This document shows, in pieces, positions 7,525-15,678 of a stretch of 47,747 bases of DNA (positions are counted from its first letter, which is position 1; every line of letters begins with the position of its first letter). Origin of the DNA: CAZXMB01 sp964641715 (GTDB lineage Bacteria > Desulfobacterota > BSN033 > UBA1163); contig CAZXMB010000001.1 in the NCBI GenBank assembly GCA_964641715.1, positions 1 to 47,747 on the forward strand, in the 5' to 3' direction. Position numbers and translations under genes: made by a program. The notes beneath the pieces were generated by a model. The model was given only the letters and a program-made list of their open reading frames with translations. It searched no databases and was not told where the DNA came from.

Positions 7525-8541
7525 GTGAGACTCATTTTTAAGAATCTGAATATCCTCCGGTCCACCATCAATGCCATCAACATGAGCTTCGAGATCAAAG
7601 AGATTGTGGAATCGGCAGGCCACAATCTTCCCAACCTGTTTGAGTTCTCAGCCTTCGGGATCCTCTGGAAAGAAGGTTCCACAATCTACCTCTATCAGGA
7701 GGAATCCTGTCCCCTTTCTTTTACCCAGGAAGTGGCGAAGAATATGGTCAGGGTCTTTTCCACACTGGGAGAAGAGCCGAGCGATGTCACCCGCGTGACC
7801 CTTCAGGTGGAGAAGAGGAAACTGAGGCCCACTCATATGATGATGGATTCAAAGGCCACTCTGAAATCCTACCTCACCTTACCCCTTGCGGTCGAAGGGG
7901 AGATCATCGGCTGTATCTCCCTGAACAGCGATCAGCCCAATGCCTTCGATGCCCAGGATCTGCAATTCTTCTCTGTCATTGGCTACCAGATGGCCGCTAC
8001 TCTCAAACATTTTCAGAGGTTCAGCTCGATCAAGACGATTGCCATTTATGACTCCCTGACGAACCTTTATAACCGGAGGTATTTTGAAGAACGGCTGATC
8101 GGGGAGGCCCAAAAGGCCTTTTACGGGAGCTCCCCCCTTTCCCTGGTCATGGTGGATATTGACCATTTCAAAAAGATCAATGATACCTTCGGACACACGG
8201 AAGGGGATAAGGTCCTTCAGGAGATCGCCTCCCTTTTGAAGGCGTCTGTCCGAAAGAAAGATACGGTGGCCCGTTATGGCGGAGAAGAGTTCGTCCTCAT
8301 CCTGCCTGAAGCAGGCATTGAGGAGGCTACCATGATTGCCGAGCGTATTCGGCGGCTGGTTGAAAAGACCCTTTTCGAAGTGGGGAAAGCCCAGATGAAT
8401 ATAACAGTGAGCCTCGGAATCTCGAGTTTTCCAATTCATCATGCGGAGTCAAAAGAGGACTTGGTCAGGATGGCGGATCAGGCCCTCTACGATGCCAAAC
8501 GGGGGGGGAGAAATAGGGTTTGTGTCTTTTCGGGCCTTTAA
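7525..8541 (+). CDS. GAF-GGDEF diguanylate cyclase
   Basis: A 338-aa soluble signalling enzyme predicted to make cyclic di-GMP from two GTP. An N-terminal GAF-like sensor domain (about 15-165, with FSVIGYQMAATLKH at its end) is joined to a GGDEF domain (about 175-335). The active-site motif is GGEEF (252-256), so it should be catalytically competent. An RKKD at 243-246, five residues before it, is a canonical product-inhibition site (RxxD). No membrane segment is present, so the signal is cytoplasmic. The start is GTG at 7525, 9 bp after the previous stop, with an AGGAG just upstream. Confidence 0.92.
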   Translation: MRLIFKNLNILRSTINAINMSFEIKEIVESAGHNLPNLFEFSAFGILWKEGSTIYLYQEESCPLSFTQEVAKNMVRVFSTLGEEPSDVTRVTLQVEKRKLRPTHMMMDSKATLKSYLTLPLAVEGEIIGCISLNSDQPNAFDAQDLQFFSVIGYQMAATLKHFQRFSSIKTIAIYDSLTNLYNRRYFEERLIGEAQKAFYGSSPLSLVMVDIDHFKKINDTFGHTEGDKVLQEIASLLKASVRKKDTVARYGGEEFVLILPEAGIEEATMIAERIRRLVEKTLFEVGKAQMNITVSLGISSFPIHHAESKEDLVRMADQALYDAKRGGRNRVCVFSGL

Positions 8542-8606
8542 AATCAGAGGCGCCTTGTTAATCCCGAGATTGATAAAAGATGATTTCCCGAAGAGGAGGT
8601 TAGAAG

Positions 8607-8921
8607 ATGAAGAGGTGGCGGAAAGGATTTTTGGTTATTTTTATTGGGCTGATCCTTCTGTTTGGATCGAGCCTTCTTGAAGCCCAACAAAGCTTTTCAA
8701 CCCTTACCGGGAAAGTGGTCGGAATCCGGGCAAGACTTTGGTTGGACGTCGAGAGTGAGCAGGATAAGGCCGTGGTCAACTTCAGGATTGGGAGAAGGAC
8801 AGTCTATCAACCCCACCGATATCCCAATGTGGGTGAAAGAGTGAAGGTGGAATACCTGATCAACCGTGGAGTGTCGGTTGCCTACACCGTGACCATCCTT
8901 GAATCCAGGAGTCAGAAGTAG
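8607..8921 (+). CDS. Small exported protein, unknown function
   Basis: A 104-aa protein with a clear Sec signal peptide (MKRWRKG, hydrophobic core about 8-22, likely cleavage after LLEAQ near residue 27). The mature part is about 75 residues, probably all beta (TLTGKVVGIRARLWLDVES, NFRIGRRTVY, GERVKVEYLINRGVSVAYTVTIL). It looks like a small OB-like barrel, though I cannot name a family. The ATG follows a strong AGAGGAGG. The 65-bp gap from the cyclase gene has no terminator, so they may share a transcript. It is convergent with the minus-strand envelope operon. Confidence 0.75.
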   Translation: MKRWRKGFLVIFIGLILLFGSSLLEAQQSFSTLTGKVVGIRARLWLDVESEQDKAVVNFRIGRRTVYQPHRYPNVGERVKVEYLINRGVSVAYTVTILESRSQK

Positions 8922-8950
8922 GGGGGATAGGGAGGGAAGTTTCAAATCCT

Positions 8951-9595
8951 TCATTGTCCCGTATCCGGAAAGGCATAGATGACACAGGGGGAACCTTCCG
9001 GCATTGCCCAATAAAGGGCTCTTGCATCTTCGGGAGATAAATAGATATTTAATTCGGTAAAAGTCTTTTTTCCTAATGCATTCCATAATGTCCCCAGAGG
9101 CATGGTCACCCCGTAGGATTTCAGATGAGAAAATAAGGTTAAGATCCCCGATATCACCCCCTCAGGCTTCGGCCTGATATATAAATGAATACCGTTGTCA
9201 AAATCGAGACGGTACCTTACCGGCATGTCCTCAACCTCAAAGACTTGGATATCCGAAGGAGTGTCTTCATTATTCTTTTTAGGTTTAATCCTTATTCTTT
9301 TTGGTTTTAGGAGGGTGGCCTTTTTACGGAGGATTAAAGGTGCTGGCTGAACGGATGCCCCCCAGAGATTAAATTTTTCTACAGGTAATTCCTTCAGGAG
9401 GATCCCTCTTGCCTTCATTTGGACCTTTTTCCCGACAAGATCAAACAGAATATAGATTTGTGAGGTCCTAGCAAGCTGATACTCTGATTTAAGAAGCCTG
9501 TTTTCTTGCATCAGCCTCTGTATCTCTGTGGCAGATGCGGCCTCCATGCTAAAAAATAGGATAATAAACAGAAAGATAAACCTTGATGAATGCAT
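8951..9595 (-). CDS. Exported protein coupled to an L,D-transpeptidase, unknown function
   Basis: A 214-aa protein with an N-terminal signal peptide (MHSSRFIFLFIILFFSMEAASA). A short coiled stretch (IQRLMQENRLLKSEYQLA) follows, then a basic linker (KPKRIRIKPKK) and a C-terminal half of unknown fold. The start is the ATG at 9595, which overlaps the TAA of the upstream transpeptidase by one base (TAATG), implying translational coupling. A longer frame opening at 9673 lies inside the upstream gene and would bury the signal peptide, so I rejected it. The transpeptidase upstream carries a similar coiled segment after its membrane anchor. The two products may act together in the periplasm. Confidence 0.75.
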   Translation of the reverse strand: MHSSRFIFLFIILFFSMEAASATEIQRLMQENRLLKSEYQLARTSQIYILFDLVGKKVQMKARGILLKELPVEKFNLWGASVQPAPLILRKKATLLKPKRIRIKPKKNNEDTPSDIQVFEVEDMPVRYRLDFDNGIHLYIRPKPEGVISGILTLFSHLKSYGVTMPLGTLWNALGKKTFTELNIYLSPEDARALYWAMPEGSPCVIYAFPDTGQ

Positions 9596-10233
9596 TAAAA
9601 TATCAGTATTTGTGTACCTATCGGCACGGTATCGTAAAGCGTTTTCAAATCCTGGTCTCCCATCCTGATACATCCATGCGTGATATTTCTGCCGAGAAGC
9701 CTGGTATAAAGTGTCCCGTGGATGAAGTATCCATTTCCAAACCCAAGCGCATAGTCTCCCAGCATCCCCGACTCAGCTCTTTCTGCAGATTTTTTAGGGA
9801 TGGGTTTGCCTTCTTCGATGAAGGCCCAATCCGGCTTAATCCATGTGGGTTTCTCATATTTTGACTGGATGGTGAATTCTCCCCTTGGGGTTTCAAACAC
9901 CCATTCCCTTTTTCCCGAAGGGTCGGTCAGGATCGTTCCGCTTCCGCAAGAGATGATGGCGCCCAGTATCGTTCTCCTGCCCTTTCTGAGGGAAAGCGCA
10001 TTGCGTGCTGTATCCACGATGATATAAAGGTCGTTCGGTTGCAGACCTTCCATTTTTTTTCTGAGGAGGGCGTTTTGGAATTTTAGGGAATGGAGAAACC
10101 TCTTTTCGGGTTCGGTGATGTGGGGTTCATTTATCCTCGAGGCCTTCCAGGCAATCAGATATCCCGCCCCTTCTATCGCAACCAAGAACGAGAATAAGAA
10201 TATTAAAACCTTAAGGAGTCTTCTCCTGTCCAT
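9595..10233 (-). CDS. L,D-transpeptidase (YkuD family), membrane-anchored
   Basis: A 212-aa periplasmic enzyme predicted to form or edit 3-3 peptidoglycan cross-links, or to attach proteins to peptidoglycan. It has an N-terminal membrane anchor (about 8-28), a short helical spacer, then the YkuD catalytic domain (about 65-212). The active-site motif is complete: FIHGT (His172) and THGCIRM (His186, Cys188). It starts inside the end of the upstream transpeptidase gene (23-bp overlap) and its stop overlaps the next start, so the three genes are translationally coupled. The gene lies downstream of the sigma-54 promoter at 12.5 kb but also downstream of a terminator, so its main promoter may be nearer. 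Confidence 0.92.
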   Translation of the reverse strand: MDRRRLLKVLIFLFSFLVAIEGAGYLIAWKASRINEPHITEPEKRFLHSLKFQNALLRKKMEGLQPNDLYIIVDTARNALSLRKGRRTILGAIISCGSGTILTDPSGKREWVFETPRGEFTIQSKYEKPTWIKPDWAFIEEGKPIPKKSAERAESGMLGDYALGFGNGYFIHGTLYTRLLGRNITHGCIRMGDQDLKTLYDTVPIGTQILIF

Positions 10234-11335
10234 AGCCCTGTTGCATTTCCATCAGTATCGAAGAGATGCTGTTTTGTTCATTCAGCGCCCCAACAATCGT
10301 CACGGGGGTCCCGATCCCCGCGATGTGATAAAGTTCCTCCATATGGCCATTGTCCAGCGCAATGCAACCGTAAGTGATGGCCTCTTTACTCCCTCCATGG
10401 ATCTCGATGAGACCACCGATATTTGTTTTTTTCAACAGGAGGCCTTTCCTTTTAGCATTCTGAAACTCCCTCCTGTCATTTTCATTAGGGTAGTTGATGA
10501 GCAGGGCCTTATAGAAGCGGCTCCTTGGATTTTTCCCGATGATTCTATATTTCCCTTCGGGGGTCGCATTGTCTCTTGAGCGGCGTTTGTTGAGCCAACC
10601 GTTTTTCCCCAATCCCACCGGGTAGGTTTTTACGGGTTCGCCTTTTTTATAAAGGATCAATTTTTTTTCAGACTTGATGATGAGGATACAATAGATGTCC
10701 TTTTCCCTCGACTCATCAATCGTCTCCTTCGCCCACTTCTTCCACTTTGAGATCAGGTTCAAGTCGCTGTAACGGTTCAGGAGGGGGGAAATCCCCTTCT
10801 CGGTCTCTGTGAGGTAAGTCTCCGCCTCGGTCAGCTTTTTCTCGGAGGAGAGAAATTGATTTCCTTTAAATAGGATCACCGCTTCGCTCAGGGCTACTCC
10901 TGCCTTTGCGAGATTGCTTCTCGGCGGGCCCCCTTCATGAAGTATAAAGGTTAATTTGGATAAGACATCGAGCCTTTCCCTGAGGGTTTCCGTCCGTTCG
11001 AGAATCAATTTTGTTTTCAGCTCCTTTTCAACCTGGAGCTTTTTGAATAGGTCTTCACCCTGTGTGAGGAGTTGGCGAAATTCAGTTTGAACCGCACTAT
11101 AATCCCGAAACCATCGAAATTGAGAATTGATCCTCAGGAGGTTTTTTTTTGCCCGGATAAGATTCTCTTTATATTCCGCATACTGGGCAGGCAGGTATAA
11201 ATGGGTTTCGGCTCTCCAGAGGCTGGCCTCCTGGAGCTCGACGAGGTTGACCTCTGGAGGAACCGGTTTTTCATTGAGACATCCATACAGGGATAAAAGA
11301 AAGAGAAAAGAGACTGTGGCTACGATCAGTTTCAA
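10211..11335 (-). CDS. L,D-transpeptidase lipoprotein with helical N-terminal domain
   Basis: A 374-aa protein with a lipoprotein signal (LFLLSLYGC, lipid Cys near residue 19). A long alpha-helical region follows (about 30-205, heptad-like Leu/Glu/Lys), then a YkuD domain (about 215-350) with catalytic Cys324 and the IHGG histidine (His313). The residue before the catalytic Gly-Cys is Tyr (TYGCIAL) where many relatives have His. Variation is tolerated at this place in the family, so activity is still likely. The helical part could span the periplasm and position the enzyme at peptidoglycan. The gene is separated by 12 bp from the upstream lipoprotein gene and overlaps the next transpeptidase by 23 bp. 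Confidence 0.88.
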   Translation of the reverse strand: MKLIVATVSFLFLLSLYGCLNEKPVPPEVNLVELQEASLWRAETHLYLPAQYAEYKENLIRAKKNLLRINSQFRWFRDYSAVQTEFRQLLTQGEDLFKKLQVEKELKTKLILERTETLRERLDVLSKLTFILHEGGPPRSNLAKAGVALSEAVILFKGNQFLSSEKKLTEAETYLTETEKGISPLLNRYSDLNLISKWKKWAKETIDESREKDIYCILIIKSEKKLILYKKGEPVKTYPVGLGKNGWLNKRRSRDNATPEGKYRIIGKNPRSRFYKALLINYPNENDRREFQNAKRKGLLLKKTNIGGLIEIHGGSKEAITYGCIALDNGHMEELYHIAGIGTPVTIVGALNEQNSISSILMEMQQGYGQEKTP

Positions 11336-11347
11336 AACTGATGAGCC

Positions 11348-11956
11348 TCACTTCTTCTTCCCTGGTTTTGCAGCCTTCACTTTTTCAAGAGCCTGGGTAA
11401 TCTGGCTGGCAACGCCCGATGCTTTTTCTTTCAAGGCATTGGCCTTCGTCACCGCTTCGCCATACTCCTCCTTTTCAATTAATCCCTGAACCTCAGCAAG
11501 GGAATCCTCAAGCCCCTTCACATCTCCTTTCAGGGCCTGGATGTCAGCCGCCGTTCCTTTGCCTTTGGGGGCTTTGGCTAAAAGGGATTTTGCCTCATTG
11601 ACCGCTCCCTTAGCCGATTCCTGCGCTTGGAGTGCATTCTGTTTCGCCTGTTCTTTTTTGGCCGGGAGGGCAGCCTTCATTTCCTCCGCATTCTTTTTCA
11701 CTTCAGCCAGCATCTGTTTCGCTTTATCATAGTTCTTGAATGTCTTATTGTCCTGTACCTTGATTTCATCCATGGCTGAGGCCAATTCGTCCTTCAATTT
11801 CTTTTCATCCTCCGGAGCATATTTTCCAAGGCCCTCGGAAACAACCGCATTCACACTGCCCTGTGTGCCTTCAATCTCCTGAGCCGGCTTTTTCCCGCAG
11901 GCAACCAAAAAGGTTAAAAGGATAAGACCCAAGACCAAATACCGTATTGCTCTCAT
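11348..11956 (-). CDS. Helical lipoprotein, DUF4398-like
   Basis: A 202-aa lipoprotein. The signal peptide MRAIRYLVLGLILLTFLVAC ends in a lipobox (FLVAC). The mature part is almost wholly alpha-helical, rich in Ala, Lys, Glu and Gln, and resembles DUF4398-type periplasmic coiled-coil proteins. Two adjacent ATGs (11959 and 11956) both fit the upstream AAGGAGG; I give 11956, with the other equally possible. The ATG at 12016 is rejected because it would place 19 charged residues before the signal peptide. It is the first gene of the four-gene envelope operon. A role as a peptidoglycan-spanning spacer or transpeptidase partner is inferred. Confidence 0.8.
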   Translation of the reverse strand: MRAIRYLVLGLILLTFLVACGKKPAQEIEGTQGSVNAVVSEGLGKYAPEDEKKLKDELASAMDEIKVQDNKTFKNYDKAKQMLAEVKKNAEEMKAALPAKKEQAKQNALQAQESAKGAVNEAKSLLAKAPKGKGTAADIQALKGDVKGLEDSLAEVQGLIEKEEYGEAVTKANALKEKASGVASQITQALEKVKAAKPGKKK

Positions 11957-11991
11957 CATTTTTTCCTCCTTATGTATTTGAAATTTTCTCC

Positions 11992-12012
11992 GTTTGACTT
12001 CATTGGTCAAAC
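11992..12012. promoter_or_regulatory. Inverted repeat upstream of the envelope operon
   Basis: GTTTGAC and GTCAAAC are perfect 7-bp arms separated by 7 bp, about 35 bp before the lipoprotein start. This is the geometry of a dimeric repressor or activator site, or of a small leader hairpin. The regulator is unknown. Confidence 0.4.
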
Positions 12013-12025
12013 CCAATTTTTATAA

Positions 12026-12062
12026 AACGAGGGGACACACGATGGAGGGGTGTCCCCTCGTT
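12026..12062 (-). terminator. Rho-independent terminator after the sigma-54-controlled gene
   Basis: A perfect 13-bp stem (AACGAGGGGACAC with GTGTCCCCTCGTT) around an 11-nt loop. On the minus strand it is followed by TTTTATAAAAATT. It lies 31 bp after the stop of the 131-aa gene and should separate that gene from the envelope operon, perhaps incompletely. Confidence 0.8.
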
Positions 12063-12093
12063 GCCGGACCACTGACCTTTACTTCTTAGGTTC

Positions 12094-12489
12094 TTACTTC
12101 TTCGGTGCTGCCTTTGGCACAGCCACTTTGATCGCTAAGGCAAGCATCTTGTCTCCATCCTTTTTATATTCGACAGAGACATTCATTCCACCCTTCAGAT
12201 CAGCGAAAGAAAGGGCCTCTTTTCCCTTTGTGATCTTTGTCTTGTCATCGGTCACAAACGTCTTCTCAGCTTTCTTGCCCTTCACCACAACAGCCTTTGC
12301 CATCTCATCCACTTTCTCAATCACCCCGCTGAACTTCTCCGCTTTCACGGCTGCCGGTTTGGCAGGTGCAGGAGTGGTCGCTGCCTTTGCAGGAGCTGGA
12401 GTCGGTGCAGGTTTCGCTTGCTGGGCCATCACTCCGGAAGCGAAAGCTGCCAATACTAAAAGAGCGATTAAAAGAGATATTCTCTTCAT
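12094..12489 (-). CDS. Periplasmic Ala/Pro-rich protein with small C-terminal domain
   Basis: A 131-aa exported protein. The Sec signal peptide (MKRISLLIALLVLAAFASGVMA) is followed by a Pro/Ala/Lys-rich linker (about 23-50) and a small beta-rich domain (about 52-125, FSGVIEKVDEMAKAVVVKG, LKGGMNVSVEYKKDGD). The domain resembles the DUF5666/OB-like modules of secreted proteins, without firm assignment. It has a good Shine-Dalgarno (GGGAGGTG). It is transcribed alone between a sigma-54 promoter and a strong terminator, directly downstream of a sigma-54 response regulator gene, which suggests it is a regulated target of that system. Confidence 0.78.
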   Translation of the reverse strand: MKRISLLIALLVLAAFASGVMAQQAKPAPTPAPAKAATTPAPAKPAAVKAEKFSGVIEKVDEMAKAVVVKGKKAEKTFVTDDKTKITKGKEALSFADLKGGMNVSVEYKKDGDKMLALAIKVAVPKAAPKK

Positions 12490-12541
12490 TCAATTCACCT
12501 CCCTTCTTATATGATTTCCTTAGAGTTAACTTATCCTATAA

Positions 12542-12556
12542 GCAAAAGAGGTGCCA
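12542..12556 (-). promoter_or_regulatory. Sigma-54 (-24/-12) promoter
   Basis: On the minus strand the site reads TTGGCAC-CTCTT-TTGCTT: a perfect TGGCAC, 5-bp spacer and TTGC, with the invariant GG and GC in correct spacing. Transcription would start near 12531, 42 nt before the ATG of the 131-aa periplasmic protein. The upstream DNA (12557-12660) is strongly AT-rich, suiting bending by IHF or similar. The nearest activator gene is the sigma-54 response regulator at 12693-14045. Confidence 0.88.
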
Positions 12557-12692
12557 AAATGATAAAAATAAATGATTTTTAACTTATTGAAAATATTTAT
12601 ATTTTTTTGAAAGGGTTTAAAGAAAGAGAAGATTGTTTTAAAATCCTACATATTAAAATGAGGGCTATGATGCAGATTTCTACACAAAGCCT
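12557..12692. other. AT-rich upstream region of the sigma-54 promoter
   Basis: 136 bp between the promoter and the end of the response regulator gene. It contains no ORF. It is rich in A and T runs (for example 12590-12612) and would have to hold the activator-binding sites and any bending-protein site. I could not identify a clear palindromic activator site by eye. Confidence 0.4.
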
Positions 12693-14045
12693 TTAAGTTC
12701 CCTTTTCCAGGATTCTATAGAGCGTTGTCCGGTCAATGCCCAAAATTTCTGAGGCCCTCTTCTTGTTACCGCCTGTTTCCTGTAAGACTTTTAATACATA
12801 CCTCCTTTCCACTTCTTTTAATGTTAATAATTCTTCTGGAGGTCTGAATTCAGCTTTTTTCATCTCTTCAGACATCTTCTTGGGCAGATCTTCCGGGAGG
12901 ATAATGGGATGGTTGGAGAGGATGACAGCCCGTTCGATCGTATGCTCCAGTTCCCGGACATTTCCTGGCCAGGGATATTGAGTGAGGATGTCAAGAGCCT
13001 CTGGAGAAAAGTGGGAGATGTTCTTTTGATTCTCCACGCAAAATCGCTCGAGGAAGTGTGTGGCCAGGAGAGGAATGTCCTCTTTTTTTTCCCTCAGGGG
13101 AGGAAGAGTGATGGAAACGACGTTGAGCCGATCAAAGAGGTCCTCCCTGAATTTACCATTTTTGATAAGGGGCTCCAAGGCCTGGTTAGTCGCCGCAATC
13201 ACCCGCACATCAATCTTCACATCCTCCATTCCCCCCACCCTTTTGATTTCATGTTCTTGAAGAAACCTTAAGAGTTTGACCTGAGTGGAGAGGCTGAGAT
13301 TGCCGACTTCATCGAGGAAGAGGGTCCCTCCGTCCGCTTCTTCGAATAGTCCTCTTTTAGCCCAATGGGCTCCTGTGAAGGCGCCTCGGACATGACCGAA
13401 TAGTTCACTTTCCATCAGCGTTTCGACCAGAGAGGCGCAATCGACAGGGATGAAAGGCCGATGATTCCGATTGCTGTTGTAGTGGATGGAACGGGCGATA
13501 AGTTCTTTCCCCGTGCCCCTTTCTCCGTAGAGAAGGATGGTTGATTTCGAATCGGCCACCTTTGCAATGGTTTTATAGACCTGAAGCATCTGAGGAGTTC
13601 GTCCGACGACATTCTTCATCTGGTATTTTTCCAGAAGCTCCTGGCGATAGAATTTGTTCTCCTCGAGAATCTTCCTCTGATCGAGACACCTTTTGATGGT
13701 GAATTTGATCTCTTCGAGCTTAAAGGGTTTGCTGATGTAGTCAAAGGCCCCTTCCCGGATCGCTTCAATGGCGGTATCCATGGATCCAAAGGCGGTGATC
13801 ATAATCACGGAGGCCTCCGGCGAGGTTTTTTTGAAGGATCTCAGAACCTCCATCCCATCCCTCTCTCCCATACGGACATCGGTGATGACAATATCGAAGA
13901 AGTGATCCGTCCCAAGGGCAATGGCCTCTTCCCCGCTTGAGGCGGTCGAAACCTGATACCCCTCTTTGAGGAGGACTTCTTTCAATAGATCGAGCGTGAC
14001 CCGGTCATCATCCACGATCAGAATATGGGTTGAGGTTCTATCCAT
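12693..14045 (-). CDS. Sigma-54-dependent response regulator (NtrC family)
   Basis: A 450-aa transcriptional activator. The receiver domain (about 5-120) has Asp12/Asp13, phospho-acceptor Asp56, Thr84 and Lys106. The AAA+ domain (about 145-375) has Walker A GERGTGKE, the sigma-54 contact loop GAFTGA intact, and Walker B GGTLFLDEVG. A Fis-type helix-turn-helix closes it (NKKRASEILGIDRTTLYRIL). The start is ATG 14045, inside the end of the sensor kinase gene (8-bp overlap). A 106-residue upstream extension is rejected because it is out of family and overlaps the kinase. It is paired with that kinase. The sigma-54 promoter 140 bp downstream is its most obvious target. Confidence 0.94.
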   Translation of the reverse strand: MDRTSTHILIVDDDRVTLDLLKEVLLKEGYQVSTASSGEEAIALGTDHFFDIVITDVRMGERDGMEVLRSFKKTSPEASVIMITAFGSMDTAIEAIREGAFDYISKPFKLEEIKFTIKRCLDQRKILEENKFYRQELLEKYQMKNVVGRTPQMLQVYKTIAKVADSKSTILLYGERGTGKELIARSIHYNSNRNHRPFIPVDCASLVETLMESELFGHVRGAFTGAHWAKRGLFEEADGGTLFLDEVGNLSLSTQVKLLRFLQEHEIKRVGGMEDVKIDVRVIAATNQALEPLIKNGKFREDLFDRLNVVSITLPPLREKKEDIPLLATHFLERFCVENQKNISHFSPEALDILTQYPWPGNVRELEHTIERAVILSNHPIILPEDLPKKMSEEMKKAEFRPPEELLTLKEVERRYVLKVLQETGGNKKRASEILGIDRTTLYRILEKGT

Positions 14046-15678
14046 TCTCTTCTTTCCCTTTACGAACAGGAAGGTGGACGAAAAAGGTGCTTCCCTTCCC
14101 GACCTCACTCTTGACTTCCAGGTTCCCGGAATGGTCCTTGACGATTTTTTCGCAGATCGAAAGTCCCAGACCCATTCCTTCACCCATCTTCTTTGTGGTG
14201 AAGAAGGGATCAAATATTCTTTTTCTTGCTTCCTCTGAGATGCCAACCCCTGTATCGGCAATCGAGATCTCCAACCATTCCTCATTCTCCGGAGATGAGG
14301 GGGAGGAGGTTTTTTGTGTCTGAATCGTGAGTATTCCCCCGTTGGGCATGGCATCCAGGGCATTCGTGATGAGGTTGAGGAAGAGGGTCTGAAGATGCGT
14401 GGAATCCCCCAGGATCAGGGGGAGGTTGGGGGAAAGAGAGGAGTGAAGGGTGATACTGCGGGCGTGAAGCCAGGGTTCGCTCAGAGGGATTAGTTCTCTC
14501 AGGACCTCGTTGACATCCAATCGTTTCAACTGGGGCTTGGGTTGACTGGTATAGGAAAGCATTTTTCTGAATGATTCAGCCAATCGGTCCAGTTGAGATT
14601 CGATAATTTTCAACCGGTGCTGATCGGTCGGTTGAAGATTTCCTTCCTGTAACATGAGTTGGATATATCCGGAGATGGAGTTCAGAGGGGTTCCGATCTG
14701 GTGAGCCATCGTTGCGGTCACCTGTCCCAGAGCGGCCAGTTTTTCGGATTGGCTGAGCTGCCTTTGAGCCTCAAAAAGGGCTTCGTGGAGGAGTTTAAGC
14801 TCCGAAGTGGCGGATTCGACTTTTCTGGTCAATTCCTCATTGAATTTATTCACCCGGGAGAGGAGTTGGATATTCTGTTCATGGGTTTCCCGGATCGTCC
14901 TGATCATCCGGTTAAAATGCCTTCCCAGTTCTCCCAGTTCATCCCGGCTCTGAATGCGGGTCTCCGCCTCCAGATCCCCTTTCTCAGCCTTATCCATTGC
15001 CTCGACCAGTTTCTGAACCGGATTTCCGACCAGTTTTTTGAAAAAGAGGGTGAGCATGATGAGGATGATGAGAATACTGGAGAAGGTGAGGAGATAAGTC
15101 CAGTTCTTCTTCTTGCTCAAATAACTGTGGGCCTCGTCCAAGGAGCTTACGATCCGAACCCCACCGATCACTTTTTTTCTGGAGTGCAGGGGGACGATCA
15201 CCTCCAATTGTTTCTCCCCTTCGACCTCTTTGAGGTTCGAAAGATATTTATCCTTTTTCAGGTCTTTGACCTGCTCATTCGTTAAGGTAAAGGTTGTCGG
15301 GTTGGTATGCTTGGAATGGGAGGTCAAAAGATCCCATCCTTTGGGAGAGAAAAGGAGGACGTCTATTTGTGTCAAACTGGGGCGACTCAATAACCATTCC
15401 TCAATCTCATCGCGAATTTGGGGAAGGTTCTCCATCATTCTCTGGTCAGGGATACCGATATCGATCTGCATGGCGATGTAGAAGTTACGATCCAGGTAAA
15501 GGTCAATCTGGGCCTTCTTCGAAAGTTGAAAGTCGAGGTAACTGGCAAGGAGGAGGATTCCCGTGACGATGAGAAGGATGAGGAAGGTAATCTTTGCCTT
15601 CAATCCGAAAGATCTCGAGGGAATCCATCGGCCTAAAAGGGATACCGGATTGAAAGACCAGTGGTGCATTTCCTTCAT
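14038..15678 (-). CDS. Membrane sensor histidine kinase
   Basis: A 546-aa sensor. Two membrane helices (about 27-47 and 190-210) flank a periplasmic domain of about 140 residues that resembles a Cache/PAS-like sensor. A HAMP domain (about 210-265), a coiled coil, the dimerisation/phospho-acceptor domain (MAHQIGTPLNS, His326) and an ATPase domain (N box NLITNALDAMPNGG, DTGVGI, GLGLSICEKIV) follow. Its ATG overlaps the tatC stop (ATGA) and its stop overlaps the response regulator start, giving a coupled three-gene unit. The ligand is unknown; the periplasmic location suggests an envelope signal. Confidence 0.93.
   Translation of the reverse strand: MKEMHHWSFNPVSLLGRWIPSRSFGLKAKITFLILLIVTGILLLASYLDFQLSKKAQIDLYLDRNFYIAMQIDIGIPDQRMMENLPQIRDEIEEWLLSRPSLTQIDVLLFSPKGWDLLTSHSKHTNPTTFTLTNEQVKDLKKDKYLSNLKEVEGEKQLEVIVPLHSRKKVIGGVRIVSSLDEAHSYLSKKKNWTYLLTFSSILIILIMLTLFFKKLVGNPVQKLVEAMDKAEKGDLEAETRIQSRDELGELGRHFNRMIRTIRETHEQNIQLLSRVNKFNEELTRKVESATSELKLLHEALFEAQRQLSQSEKLAALGQVTATMAHQIGTPLNSISGYIQLMLQEGNLQPTDQHRLKIIESQLDRLAESFRKMLSYTSQPKPQLKRLDVNEVLRELIPLSEPWLHARSITLHSSLSPNLPLILGDSTHLQTLFLNLITNALDAMPNGGILTIQTQKTSSPSSPENEEWLEISIADTGVGISEEARKRIFDPFFTTKKMGEGMGLGLSICEKIVKDHSGNLEVKSEVGKGSTFFVHLPVRKGKEENG

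Noticed and set aside
12050..12514. Plus-strand 154-aa ORF opposite the 131-aa periplasmic protein
   Set aside because: The minus strand has a signal peptide, a Shine-Dalgarno, a sigma-54 promoter and a terminator; the plus frame is its shadow.
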